Assembly (NCBI RefSeq): GCF_004363555.1
Contig: NZ_SNZJ01000002.1
Location: 1 to 64,000, forward strand
Source of the DNA: Halomonas ventosae
GTDB lineage: Bacteria; Pseudomonadota; Gammaproteobacteria; Pseudomonadales; Halomonadaceae
Reading direction: 5' to 3'
Length of the DNA stretch: 64,000 nt
In this document: in pieces, positions 1 to 8,655 of the stretch
Layout: each line of letters begins with the position of its first letter
Numbering within the stretch: the stretch's first letter is position 1
Program-made: the position numbers and the translations under genes
The notes under the pieces: model-generated
Told to the model about the DNA's origin: nothing
Databases searched by the model: none
The model's input: only the letters and a program-made list of their open reading frames with translations

Positions 1-413
1 CCCTGACTCGGGTGCGCTGGTGCTACGCCAACACCGCCAGGACCACCGACTACGTCTGGTATGCGCCGATGATCCGCCTCGACGAGCGCGGCGAGCTGCT
101 CGAGGTGCGCATCGCCGACTTCCTGCGCGGTCCCCTGCAGGCCCCGTTCGAGGAGGTGGAGCCGGCCTATGAGGCGCTGATGACATTGCAGCGCATGCTG
201 CATGAGCCCGAGTTCGCCATCCGCTTCACCTATCGCCCCGGCGACCTGGTGATCTTCGATAACCGCCGCCTGCTGCATGCCCGCGATGCCTTCGAGGGCG
301 CAAGCGGCCACCGCTGGCTGCAGGGCTGCTACATGGAGCGCGACGAGATTCGCTCGCGCTACCGCATGGTGCGGCGCGCACGGCGCCAGCGGCGGGTCGT
401 CGCCGGGGCCTGA
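1..413 (+). CDS. gamma-butyrobetaine dioxygenase, C-terminal part (partial)
   Basis: The frame is open from base 3 and enters from outside the window, so only about the last 136 residues are present. In the family, this Fe(II)/2-oxoglutarate enzyme hydroxylates gamma-butyrobetaine to L-carnitine in the cytoplasm. The segment GDLVIFDNRRLLHARDAF carries the distal iron-binding His (LLHAR). HRWLQGCYMERD carries the Arg expected to hold 2-oxoglutarate and is typical of BBOX/TauD-like proteins. The GTG at 12 is internal, not a start. Carnitine breakdown yields glycine betaine, which fits the neighbouring demethylation genes. A different TauD-family member such as trimethyllysine dioxygenase cannot be fully excluded from the C-terminus alone. 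Confidence 0.8.
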   Translation, partial: LTRVRWCYANTARTTDYVWYAPMIRLDERGELLEVRIADFLRGPLQAPFEEVEPAYEALMTLQRMLHEPEFAIRFTYRPGDLVIFDNRRLLHARDAFEGASGHRWLQGCYMERDEIRSRYRMVRRARRQRRVVAGA

Positions 414-896
414 GGCCCCTCGCCTGGCGGCCTGCTTTCTCTCCCTTCCCTTCTCCCTCTTCCCCTCACTATCCGTCGCTCCGCTGGCATTCACAGTTCA
501 TGGCGCCAGCGGTTCGACAGCTTTTTCGTTTGGCACTCGCCCAGCTCATGGGCCGCAGCCGGTGCGCTCGAGGCAGCGTCATGGCTTCGCCACACGACCC
601 CCAGGCGAACAACTGGCCAGAGGCTGCCTGCGAGAGCGAGGGCGCGCTGGCTCGTCGCGATAAGGTCTCGCGTAAATCATGCGCAAGCCCATGAATAAAT
701 GGGACATTTTTGGCACCAATGGGCGCATTTGCACTAGTCATTGGTGCCGGGAAATGCCGCTGGCCATATTCATTCACACCAGCAGAAAAGAGCGCGGTTC
801 ACCGGACCGATAAGGGCGATGCACCGGCGCGGACCAAGGTGGCTTCTGCCCAGGCTGGAACAGCGATTCCCTTGAATGAAGTGAGGAGACAACAAG
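414..896. other. 483-bp intergenic region ahead of creatinase
   Basis: No credible gene is seen. Short frames here have no ribosome binding site and poor codon use. The distal half is more AT-rich than its surroundings and holds a long inverted repeat (712-748) annotated separately. It probably contains the creatinase promoter, but I cannot single out a confident -35/-10 pair. Confidence 0.6.
712..748. promoter_or_regulatory. perfect 10-bp inverted repeat, candidate operator
   Basis: The arms GGCACCAATG (712-721) and CATTGGTGCC (739-748) are perfect complements separated by 17 bases, about 150 bp upstream of the creatinase start. No T-tract follows, and it does not sit at a gene end, so a terminator is unlikely. 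Arm centres are 27 bp apart, between two and three helical turns. It may bind a dimeric regulator of the creatine genes; which one is unknown. Confidence 0.45.
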
Positions 897-2105
897 ATGC
901 AACTGCCGTCACTGATCGAGATCCCCAATGGTGAAAAGGTGGTACCGACCTTCTCGGACAGCGAAATGCAGGGCCGGCTGGCGCGCCTGCGTGACTACAT
1001 GGCGCAGCAGGATATCGATGCGGTGGTGCTGACCTCCTACCACAACATCAATTACTTCAGCGACTTCGTCTACTGCAAGTTCGGCCGTGACTATGGCCTG
1101 GTCGTCACCCAGGATCGCTTCACCACCGTGACCGCGAACATCGACGGGGGGCAGCCCTACCGCCGCAATCGCCTGGGCGACAACATCGTCTATACCGACT
1201 GGCAGAAGGACAACTTCTTCAAGGCCGTCAAGCAACTCTGCGAGGGCCGCCGTCGCGTCGGCGTCGAGTTCGACCACCTGACCCTGCAGAACCAGCAGAA
1301 GCTGCTGGCTGCCCTGGGCGACGTGGAACTGGTCGATATTGGCGTGCCGACCATGAAGATGCGCATGATCAAGTCCGCCGAGGAGATCGCGCTGATTCGC
1401 CAGGGGGCCCGCATCGCCGACGTGGGCGGCGTGGCCGTGCGCGACGCCATTGCGGCCGGGGTGCCGGAGTACGAGGTGTCGCTGGCCGGTCAGGCCGCCA
1501 TGGTGCGCGAGATTGCCAAGACCTACCCCAACAGCGAGCTGATGGACACCTGGGTGTGGTTCCAGTCGGGCATCAACACCGACGGCGCCCACAACCCGGT
1601 GACCAGCCGCCGCGTGCAGCCCGGCGATATCCTCAGCCTCAACACCTTCCCGATGATCTCCGGCTACTACACCGCCCTGGAACGCACCCTGTTCTGCGAG
1701 CACGCCTCGGACGAGCACCTGCGCCTCTGGGAGGCCAACTGCGAGGTCCACCGCCGGGGCCAGGAGCTGATCAAGCCCGGGGTACGCTGCTGCGACATCG
1801 CCCACGAGCTCAACGAGATCTTCGCCAGGCATGACCTGCTCCAGTACCGCACCTTTGGCTACGGCCACTCCTTCGGCACCCTGAGCCACTACTATGGCCG
1901 CGAGGCCGGGCTCGAGCTGCGCGAGGACATCGAGACCGTGCTCGAACCCAACATGGTCGTCTCCATGGAACCGATGATCATGGTGCCGGAAGGCCGTCCC
2001 GGCGCCGGTGGCTACCGCGAGCACGATATCCTGGTGGTCAACGAGCATGGGGCCGAGAACATCACCGGCTTCCCGTACGGGCCGGAGCACAATATCATCA
2101 AGTAA
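897..2105 (+). CDS. creatinase (creatine amidinohydrolase)
   Basis: Hydrolyses creatine to sarcosine and urea (EC 3.5.3.3) in the cytoplasm. The 402-residue length is within one residue of the Pseudomonas putida enzyme. The pita-bread (M24-like) fold uses no metal here: the catalytic His232 (in DGAHNP), Glu262 (in ALERTLF) and Glu358 (in SMEPMIM) fall at exactly the positions known for the P. putida creatinase. An N-terminal creatinase domain covers about residues 25-160 and the catalytic domain about 165-400. The start is set by a GAGGAG ribosome site at 884-889; AACAAG lies just ahead of the ATG. Its product feeds the soxBDAG genes downstream. A strong terminator-like hairpin separates it from creatininase. 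Confidence 0.95.
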   Translation: MQLPSLIEIPNGEKVVPTFSDSEMQGRLARLRDYMAQQDIDAVVLTSYHNINYFSDFVYCKFGRDYGLVVTQDRFTTVTANIDGGQPYRRNRLGDNIVYTDWQKDNFFKAVKQLCEGRRRVGVEFDHLTLQNQQKLLAALGDVELVDIGVPTMKMRMIKSAEEIALIRQGARIADVGGVAVRDAIAAGVPEYEVSLAGQAAMVREIAKTYPNSELMDTWVWFQSGINTDGAHNPVTSRRVQPGDILSLNTFPMISGYYTALERTLFCEHASDEHLRLWEANCEVHRRGQELIKPGVRCCDIAHELNEIFARHDLLQYRTFGYGHSFGTLSHYYGREAGLELREDIETVLEPNMVVSMEPMIMVPEGRPGAGGYREHDILVVNEHGAENITGFPYGPEHNIIK

Positions 2106-2116
2106 TCGATCGAATA

Positions 2117-2141
2117 AAAAGGGGAGCCAGGCTCCCCTTTT
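2117..2141 (+). terminator. intrinsic terminator or attenuator between creatinase and creatininase
   Basis: AAAAGGGGAG (2117-2126), a 5-base loop and CTCCCCTTTT (2132-2141) form a perfect 10-bp stem ending in a short T run, only 12 bp after the creatinase stop codon. The same stretch lies just upstream of the creatininase ribosome site (GGGGAAG, about 2150). It should reduce read-through, so creatinase may be expressed above creatininase, or creatininase may have its own promoter. Confidence 0.7.
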
Positions 2142-2160
2142 GGTGCTTGGGGAAGCCGAA

Positions 2161-2919
2161 ATGAGCAATGTCAAGATAGAGAACCTGGACTGGATGACCT
2201 ACAAGGAGCTTACGGAACAGGGCAGCTGCAAGATCATCCTTCCGGTCGGTGCCATCGAGCAGCATGGCCCGCATATGTCGCTAAATCCGGATGTACTTAT
2301 TCCAAGTCATATCGGCGAACAGGTGGCGGCGCGCGGCAACAACATGCTGGTCGCGCCACCCATCAGCTACGGGTACAAGTCACAGATAAAGTCGGGCGGC
2401 GGCAACTTCTTCCCGGGAACGACCTGCGTGTCGGGTGCCTCGCTGGAAAACTACGTCCTCGATGTGCTGCAGGCCTATGTCAATCACGGAAATCGCGAAT
2501 TCATCCTGATCAACGGGCACTTCGAGAACTCCATGCACCTTTGCGAGGCCGCCGACAGGCTGGTCAACAAGTGCCGGTCGGAGGGGATCTCGATCAGGAT
2601 CTACCTGCTTTCCTACTGGGACTTCATCAGCGACGAGACGATTGCCAAGGTATTCCCGGACGGCTTCACCGGCTGGGCCGTCGAGCATGGTGGGGTACTG
2701 GAAACCTCGATCATGCTGAAGATTCATCCCGAACTCGTCGACATGTCCAAGGCCGTCGACGTGGAGCCGGCGAGTTTCCCTCCCTACGATGTCTTTCCTC
2801 CCGACCCGAGCTGGGTAGCGCCGTCCGGCACCCTCTCGTCTCCCATCAAGGCAACAGCCGAAAAGGGGGAGATGATTCTGGAAGAGTGCATATCGGGAAT
2901 CGTATCGCACTTGAACTGA
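2161..2919 (+). CDS. creatininase (creatinine amidohydrolase)
   Basis: Interconverts creatinine and creatine (EC 3.5.2.10) and supplies creatinase. The protein has 252 residues; family members are near 260. Metal ligands of the binuclear site are visible: Glu33 and His35 in AIEQHG, Asp44 in LNPDV, His120 and Glu122 in NGHFEN. AVEHGGVLETS near residue 180 is a further conserved motif. The ATG at 2161 is preferred over upstream frame extension because GGGGAAG precedes it and homology begins there. A hairpin (ATCTCGGG/CCCGAGAT, 2945-2961) lies between this gene and the transporter, which may tune expression within one operon. Confidence 0.92.
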   Translation: MSNVKIENLDWMTYKELTEQGSCKIILPVGAIEQHGPHMSLNPDVLIPSHIGEQVAARGNNMLVAPPISYGYKSQIKSGGGNFFPGTTCVSGASLENYVLDVLQAYVNHGNREFILINGHFENSMHLCEAADRLVNKCRSEGISIRIYLLSYWDFISDETIAKVFPDGFTGWAVEHGGVLETSIMLKIHPELVDMSKAVDVEPASFPPYDVFPPDPSWVAPSGTLSSPIKATAEKGEMILEECISGIVSHLN

Positions 2920-3002
2920 GTCACTGGCCACATGTCTCGAGGAGATCTCGGGGCCCGAGATGTCAGGGACGATGCCAAGTACAACAAGAGTGAGGTATCA
3001 AG

Positions 3003-4691
3003 ATGCCTAACAAAGAACCGGTAACGGTCCCACGATTCACCGGGCGAGACCTGCCGCCCATCGGCCGGTTGGTCATCCAGTTTGCCCCGCCCATCGCCAT
3101 CATTGCGCTGATCGCGATGGTGCTGCGCAACCCCGATGGCGTCGCCTCGGTCATCTTCGACCTGAGAACCTACGTCACGGGAGGCTTCACCTGGCTGTTC
3201 ATCCTCTATTCGCTGTTCGCCGTGGCGGTCTGCGGCTGGCTGGCGTTCAGCAAGCTGGGTAACCGGGTCAGGCTGGGTGGCCCCAAGGCGAAACCCGAAT
3301 ACAGCAACTTCGCCTGGTACTCGATGCTCTTCGCCTGCGGCCAGGGCATCGGCCTGATCTTCTGGTCGGTGGCCGAGCCGATCATGCTGCGCGATGCGAG
3401 CCCGGTCTTCGAGGCGATGGAAGGCAACGTGGCGGGCGGGGGCATCGTCTGGGCCTATTTCCACTGGGGCTTCACCGCCTGGGCCATGTACTGTGTCGTC
3501 GCGGTGTGCCTCGCCTATTCGCACCATAACCTGGGCAAGACCCTGACCTTCCGCGAGGCGACGGTGGACCTGCTGCCGCGCTGGGCTCGCGGCGGTGCCG
3601 GCGTGGTGGTGGAACTGCTGGCGATCATGGCCACCATCCTGGGCCTCTCCACCTCCTTCGCCTTTGCCGCCATGCAGTTCACTGCGGGCCTGACGTCCTT
3701 CACCGGCGTCACCTCGGGACCCACCATCTGGCTGTTTGTCATCGTTGGCCTCGGTACCGCCGCGGCGATCTCGGCGTTCTTCGGCATCAGCAAGGGGATG
3801 CGCCTGATCAGCGAGACGAACTCCATACTGAGCGTCGTGCTGGTGGTGGCCGCCTTCATCTTCGGGCCCACGCTGTTCATCATCTCCAACATCACCCAGA
3901 CCTTCGGCTCCTACTTCGCCAACTTCGTGCCGATGAGCTTCTGGACGGATGCGCCGAGCACCGCCGAGCCGCTGACCTCCTGGCAGCAGAGCTGGAACGG
4001 CTGGTGGACGGTGTTCATCTGGTGCTGGGTGATCGCCTTCTCGCCCTTCGTGGCCGGCTTCATCGCCCGCATCTCCCGGGGGCGCACGCTGCGCGAGTTC
4101 GTCATCGGCGTCACCATCATTCCTTCCCTGATCGTCATGCTGTGGATCGGCGTGCTGGGCTCCGCGGCCATCTACTACGACGACAAGAGCGGGCGCGGTA
4201 TCACCGATGCGGTGAATGCGGATGTGGCCAGCGGCCTCTTCGCGATGCTGGAGTCCATCCCGGTGGTGGGCAGCCTGCTGCTGGTGGTGGCGACGGTGCT
4301 GGTGGCCACCTACTACGTGACCTCCCTGGATGCCGGCACCTACGCCCTGGCGGACTTCGTCTCCGCGCCCAAGCGGGCGGGTGCCTGGTTCCGCGTGGTA
4401 CTGGTGCTCAGCATCGGTGCCGTGGCCACGGTGCTGCTCACCCTCGGGGGGAGTGGGGTGGTCGATACGGTCCAGACCGGGACCATCATCGGCGCCTTCC
4501 CCTTCTCCATCGTGATCCTGCTGATGATCGTGAACACCATTCGCCGCCTCCTCAATCGGGACCGGGCGGTCAGGGAGCTCGAGAAGGTGGTCAATGACCC
4601 CGACCCCAACGTGAAGCTCGAGGTCGACAGCGAGGGCGAGGTCCAGGCGAACTCCGGTGACAACCTGAGGCCCAGCGTTTCAGGCACCTGA
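3003..4691 (+). CDS. BCCT-family transporter, probably for creatinine or creatine
   Basis: Inner-membrane carrier of the betaine/carnitine/choline family, 562 residues with about 12 membrane helices. Family signatures are GIGLIFWSVAEP (about residues 118-129) and the helix-8 block ending FIARISRGRT. The substrate box, WAWWISW in the betaine carrier BetP, reads WCWVIAF here: two of the three key tryptophans are replaced (by Val and Phe). That argues for a substrate other than a trimethylammonium betaine. Position directly after creatininase suggests creatinine, creatine or sarcosine. The C-terminal tail (about residues 515-562) is acidic and cytoplasmic. The substrate is inferred only from context. 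Confidence 0.85.
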   Translation: MPNKEPVTVPRFTGRDLPPIGRLVIQFAPPIAIIALIAMVLRNPDGVASVIFDLRTYVTGGFTWLFILYSLFAVAVCGWLAFSKLGNRVRLGGPKAKPEYSNFAWYSMLFACGQGIGLIFWSVAEPIMLRDASPVFEAMEGNVAGGGIVWAYFHWGFTAWAMYCVVAVCLAYSHHNLGKTLTFREATVDLLPRWARGGAGVVVELLAIMATILGLSTSFAFAAMQFTAGLTSFTGVTSGPTIWLFVIVGLGTAAAISAFFGISKGMRLISETNSILSVVLVVAAFIFGPTLFIISNITQTFGSYFANFVPMSFWTDAPSTAEPLTSWQQSWNGWWTVFIWCWVIAFSPFVAGFIARISRGRTLREFVIGVTIIPSLIVMLWIGVLGSAAIYYDDKSGRGITDAVNADVASGLFAMLESIPVVGSLLLVVATVLVATYYVTSLDAGTYALADFVSAPKRAGAWFRVVLVLSIGAVATVLLTLGGSGVVDTVQTGTIIGAFPFSIVILLMIVNTIRRLLNRDRAVRELEKVVNDPDPNVKLEVDSEGEVQANSGDNLRPSVSGT

Positions 4692-4763
4692 CGGCCCTGA
4701 CCCGTCACCCGTCAGGGGCACGCTCGAGAATGACGTGACGGCGCGTGCGCCCTGAAGGCCCCT

Positions 4764-4795
4764 GGCCTGCCGGTCATCACCCCGATCGGCAGGCC
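4764..4795. terminator. hairpin between convergent transporter and LysR genes
   Basis: GGCCTGCCG (4764-4772) pairs perfectly with CGGCAGGCC (4787-4795) across a 14-base loop. It sits between the 3' ends of the BCCT gene and the convergent LysR gene and likely ends transcription from the transporter side; the T-tract is weak. Confidence 0.55.
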
Positions 4796-4847
4796 TTCCT
4801 GCGTTGCACGTGTCGATGCCGCCCGGGGCGTCGAGACGGGCAGCCGC

Positions 4848-5711
4848 TCACAGGTTGGCGATCCCGGATCTCAGGAAGTCCAGCACGTGGCGCGAGGCCA
4901 CGTTGAGCTCGGGCTCCTTGTAGTAGAGACCGATGCAGACGCGTTCCAGGGCGGGAAGGGTGGCCGTGCTTTCGGCATGCCTGAGATGGTCCGGTATGAC
5001 GGAGCTGGCCATGGCGGTGATGCCGAGTCCTTCCTCCACGGCGGAGAAGATGCCGAGCAGGCTGGTACTGGTGTACATGAAGCGATAGGGGTGCTGCTGG
5101 GCCTGCAGTGCCTCCTCCATGATCGAACGATAGACGCACCCCTGCGGATAGGCGATCAGGGGGATCGGCTCATCGTCGCAGCTCGCCAGGTGGCCTTCCT
5201 TGTAGACCCATTCGAGGCCTTCCAGCCGGTAGTCCCTTGAATCCCTGTCCTCGTTCTCCTTGGCACGTTCCATGGCCAGGGCGATGTCGTAATGTCCCTT
5301 CTGGTAGCGCTGGAGTATCACCTTGCTGATTTCGCAGTCCACCTCGACGATGATATTGGGGTAGACCTTCGACAGCTTTCGCAGTGCCCTGGGCAGGAAC
5401 GCCAGTTCGAAGTCGTTGGGGATGCCAAGGCGTACCTTCCCCGAAATATTGTCGCCTCTTACCTTGGCAATGATCTGGTCATTGATCTCCAGCATTCGTC
5501 GTGCCGCTTCGTACAGGTACTCCCCATCCTCGGTGAGTTCCAGGCTCGATCCCCTGAGGAATATCTTTGTATCAAGAAGTTCCTCCAGCTTCTTTACCTG
5601 AAGGCTGATGGCGGGCTGCGACCGGCCCAGCAGCTCGCCAGCGCTGGTGAAGCCACCCAGGTCCTTGATCGTGACGAAGGTCCTCAGCAGGTCGGTGGGG
5701 ATATTGGTCAT
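4848..5711 (-). CDS. LysR-family regulator of the creatinine/creatine region
   Basis: LysR-type transcription factor of 287 residues. The winged HTH lies at about residues 5-65 (DLLRTFVTIKDLGGFTSAG, then RSQPAISLQVKKLEELL). The substrate-binding domain covers about 90-285. It is divergent from the small membrane protein/symporter pair, with 137 bp between start codons, so it probably controls that pair and perhaps the creatininase group; its inducer is unknown. The effector domain RLGIPNDFELAFLPRALRKL is of the family that senses small organic ligands. The ATG at 5711 matches the usual N-terminus of the family. Confidence 0.88.
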   Translation of the reverse strand: MTNIPTDLLRTFVTIKDLGGFTSAGELLGRSQPAISLQVKKLEELLDTKIFLRGSSLELTEDGEYLYEAARRMLEINDQIIAKVRGDNISGKVRLGIPNDFELAFLPRALRKLSKVYPNIIVEVDCEISKVILQRYQKGHYDIALAMERAKENEDRDSRDYRLEGLEWVYKEGHLASCDDEPIPLIAYPQGCVYRSIMEEALQAQQHPYRFMYTSTSLLGIFSAVEEGLGITAMASSVIPDHLRHAESTATLPALERVCIGLYYKEPELNVASRHVLDFLRSGIANL

Positions 5712-5848
5712 CGTGGGGCCATTTCATTGTCTGATCAGGGCATAAGGCATACAAATTGGCGCCCTTGCGGATCGGAAAATACCTTGGAAATGCTGCTCAG
5801 AAGAAGCAGCGATTCACTTCAATAACGACAAATCAACAACAAGAGGAT

Positions 5849-5977
5849 ATGCGGATGGATTCCTGGGTATTGACCACCTTTCTAATATTGACCTGCTATA
5901 TGCTAATTCACTCTGGTGCTGCCTATCTCCGAAGAGAGCTGAAGAGAAAGGCAATGACTCACCAGGCGAGGAAATGA
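5849..5977 (+). CDS. small membrane protein paired with a sodium symporter
   Basis: A 42-residue protein (MRMDSWVLTTFLILTCYM, then IHSGAAYLRRELKRK) with one hydrophobic helix at about residues 6-24 and a basic tail, so N-out/C-in or a peripheral anchor is plausible. An AGAGGA ribosome site precedes the ATG at 5849; 5855 is an alternative start. The stop codon overlaps the symporter start as ATGA (5974-5977), indicating translational coupling. Such tiny partners accompany some SSS and TRAP-like carriers. It is probably a subunit or stabiliser of the symporter; no named family is recognised. Confidence 0.65.
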   Translation: MRMDSWVLTTFLILTCYMLIHSGAAYLRRELKRKAMTHQARK

Positions 5978-7431
5978 TCATGGATGCCTATCGGATGTTC
6001 AACTGGGGGCTTCTGATCCTGACCTTCGGCCTGCTGATCTATCTCGGCTTCCTCTCCTCAAAATACATGAACAAGAACGACGAAGGGGGATTTCTTGTGG
6101 CCGGGCGGTCGCTGGGGGCATTCGTGGCGGCGGGTACCATCGTCGCCACGGGCTTCAGCGGCTGGGGCTTCATGGGCTCGCCAGGCGTGACCTACCAGTA
6201 CGGCGCCATCGAGGTGCTGGGCAACTTCTTCTTCGCCCCGGCGATGATGATCGCGGTGCTCTACTTCGCACGCTTCCTGCAGCGCCGGGCGATCGAGATG
6301 GGCAGCAACACCATCCCCGAGTATATCGCGCAAAGCCATGGCGGTGGCGTCATGGGCCGTGTGCTGCAGGGCGTGGCCGGGATCATCACCATCCTGCTGC
6401 TGCTGGTCTTCCTGACCAGCCAGATCAAGGCGGTGGGCCTGCTCGGCGCGAGCTGGCTGGGTATCGAGCTCAACCAGAGCGCCTTCCTGATGGTGTCGGT
6501 GATCATCATCTACACCATGCTGGGCGGCCTGGCGGCGGTGGCCTGGACCGATACGGTGATGGTCTGCGGCATGGCCCTGGCGGCCGTGATCATCCTGGCG
6601 CAGATTCTCACCTCGGTGGATCTCGGGACCTGGGAGTCCTCCCTCAACGCCATCGACCCGGAACTGCTCAACCCCACCACCGGGGCGCACTACGGTGACT
6701 CCATCGCTACCGTCTTCCTGGTCCTGCCCTACGCCTTCCTGTTCGCCGCGGTACTGCCCTACATGGCGATCCGCTTCCTGGCCATGAAGCCCGACGTCAA
6801 GCTGCACAAGGTGGGTGTCTATGTGGCCATACTGGGAGCACTGCTGAGCCTGATTCCCATCGTCGGCCTCTACGTGCGAATGCAGGTGCCGGACCTGGCC
6901 GACCCCGACATGGCGATGCCGGTCTACCTGGAGCAGTTCATGCATCCGGCCATCCAGGGCATCATCACCCTGTTCATCATCTTCGCCATGAAGTCCACCG
7001 CCAACTCGCTGCTGCATACTGTGGCCTCGGCGACCTCCCACGACCTGCGGCTTTCGCTGTTCGGCCCGGTTTCCGGCGAGCGGGTGGCACTGATGATCAA
7101 TAGGGCGGCCGTGGTGGTGCTGGGCGTGGTGGCCCTGCTGATGATGCTCTACGCCCCGCCCTTCATGCTCTCCTGGCTGGGCATCCTGGGCTCCGGCACC
7201 CTGCTGGCCAGCATGATCGGTCCGGTCTTCATCTCCACCTTCTGGCAGGGCAGCGCCTGGGGCGCACTCACCGCGATGCTGGTGGGCTTCTGCACCAGCG
7301 GCTACATGATGCTGTTCGCCGATGTGGGCTGGCTGATCGGCCCCCTGACTGGCTGTGTCGTCTCGGCGGCCTGTTATGTAGGGGTGTCGTTGGTGACCCG
7401 ACGGCAGTGCCCTCGAGAGATGGCCATCTGA
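5974..7431 (+). CDS. sodium:solute symporter (SSS family)
   Basis: Sodium-driven carrier of 485 residues with about 13 membrane helices. The family signature is visible in helices 1-3: GGFLVAGRSLGAFVAAGTIVATGFSGWGFMG (residues about 38-68, in part). The second signature region is around LGGLAAVAWTDTVMVCG, the GG(L)xAVxxTDxxQ-like block, with VMVC replacing the usual VQ. It is translationally coupled to the small membrane protein before it and divergent from the LysR gene. Neighbouring genes suggest import of creatine, creatinine or sarcosine, but proline, pantothenate or acetate-type substrates remain possible on sequence alone. Confidence 0.88.
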   Translation: MIMDAYRMFNWGLLILTFGLLIYLGFLSSKYMNKNDEGGFLVAGRSLGAFVAAGTIVATGFSGWGFMGSPGVTYQYGAIEVLGNFFFAPAMMIAVLYFARFLQRRAIEMGSNTIPEYIAQSHGGGVMGRVLQGVAGIITILLLLVFLTSQIKAVGLLGASWLGIELNQSAFLMVSVIIIYTMLGGLAAVAWTDTVMVCGMALAAVIILAQILTSVDLGTWESSLNAIDPELLNPTTGAHYGDSIATVFLVLPYAFLFAAVLPYMAIRFLAMKPDVKLHKVGVYVAILGALLSLIPIVGLYVRMQVPDLADPDMAMPVYLEQFMHPAIQGIITLFIIFAMKSTANSLLHTVASATSHDLRLSLFGPVSGERVALMINRAAVVVLGVVALLMMLYAPPFMLSWLGILGSGTLLASMIGPVFISTFWQGSAWGALTAMLVGFCTSGYMMLFADVGWLIGPLTGCVVSAACYVGVSLVTRRQCPREMAI

Positions 7432-7599
7432 CGACGGCTCTTGCCACGTCCGCAGTATCACGGGCGTGGCCACCCTGGTTCGCGGATGCGAGATCAGCGG
7501 GAAGGCGGGTATGACCGATTCTGCTGCAGGTGGTGCTGGCGCGGAGGGCGGGATACGCTGACCCCCTGGGTTGATTCCGTGACCGGAGATTGTCTTGCC

Positions 7600-8655
7600 A
7601 TGACGCCAGGCGCCACCACGGGCCTCCTTCGCCAGGGAGAGCCACTATCGGTCGGCTTCGTCCTGCTGCACCGCTTCACCCTGCTGCCCTTCGCCGCCTT
7701 CGTCGACTGCCTGCGCCTGGCCGCCGACGAGGGGGATCGCAGCCGCCAGCTGCGCTGCCACTGGACCTTCATGACCAGTACCGGGCAGGAGGCCCTCTCC
7801 AGCTGCGGTGCCGCCATCTCGCCCTGCCTGTCGTTCCGTGACCCCGGCGAGTTCGACTACATCGTGGTGATCGGTGGCGTGCAGGCGCAGAAGGAGCGGC
7901 AGGATTCCAGTGCCCTGGCCTACCTGCGCCAGGCGGCCGAGGCGGGCGTGCCGCTGGTAGGTCTGTGCACCGGCGTTTTTGCCCTGATCCAGGCAGGATT
8001 GATGAAGGGGCGGCGCTGCTGCGTCAGCTGGTACCACCACCGTGACATGATGCAGCGTTTTCCCGCCATCGAGCCGGTGGCCGATCGCCTGTTCATCGAC
8101 GACGGGGACCGGCTCACCTGTGCCGGTGGCGCGGCGGCGGCGGACCTGGCCGCCTATCTGGTCGAGCGCCACCTGGGCAAGGCGTGGGCCATGAAGAGCC
8201 TGAACATCATGCTGCTCGACGAGGCCCGCCTCGGCACGCATCCCCAGCCGCAGCCGGTGGTGTTCGGCAAGATCGAGGATCGCCTGGTGCGTCGTGCCAT
8301 CGCCGTGCTCGAGCAGCACCTGGGCGAGGCCATCTCCATGGAGGCGCTGGCCGAGCGGGTGGGCACCTCCCGACGGCATCTGGAGCGCCGCTTCCGCGAA
8401 ATCCTGGGCGTCGGGCCGCAGAAGTTCGCCCGTGACCTGCGCCTGCGCTATGGCCTCTGGCTGCTGCACTACACGGGCAAGAGCATCACCGAGATCGGCG
8501 AGCGCTGCGGTTTCGCCGACACGGCCCACTTCTCGCGCCACTTCCGCAGCGCCTTCGACATGACCCCGTCGGAGATGCGCAAGCGTGCCGGCGAGCCCGG
8601 CAGCGACCGGGTCGACCCCTTCTTCCTGCATGTCGAGGGCCGGCCTTCTCCCTGA
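7600..8655 (+). CDS. GATase-like AraC-family regulator, SouR/GbdR type
   Basis: Transcription activator of 351 residues. The N-terminal DJ-1/glutamine-amidotransferase-like domain covers about 10-190 (GLCTGVFALIQAGLMKGRR in the nucleophile-elbow region, lacking a catalytic triad) and senses a ligand. Two AraC HTH motifs cover about 235-335 (ISMEALAERVGTSRRHLERR; FADTAHFSRHFRSAFDMTPS). In Pseudomonas, relatives such as GbdR and SouR respond to betaine/dimethylglycine and sarcosine. Its place immediately ahead of glyA-soxBDAG-purU makes a sarcosine-responsive role likely. The ATG at 7600 is preferred, with GGAG at 7585-7588; an in-frame extension to 7441 lacks homology. Confidence 0.82.
   Translation: MTPGATTGLLRQGEPLSVGFVLLHRFTLLPFAAFVDCLRLAADEGDRSRQLRCHWTFMTSTGQEALSSCGAAISPCLSFRDPGEFDYIVVIGGVQAQKERQDSSALAYLRQAAEAGVPLVGLCTGVFALIQAGLMKGRRCCVSWYHHRDMMQRFPAIEPVADRLFIDDGDRLTCAGGAAAADLAAYLVERHLGKAWAMKSLNIMLLDEARLGTHPQPQPVVFGKIEDRLVRRAIAVLEQHLGEAISMEALAERVGTSRRHLERRFREILGVGPQKFARDLRLRYGLWLLHYTGKSITEIGERCGFADTAHFSRHFRSAFDMTPSEMRKRAGEPGSDRVDPFFLHVEGRPSP

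Noticed and set aside
909..2174. Long minus-strand frame covering creatinase.
   Set aside because: Shadow of creatinase, whose catalytic residues align exactly; the translation is compositionally biased.
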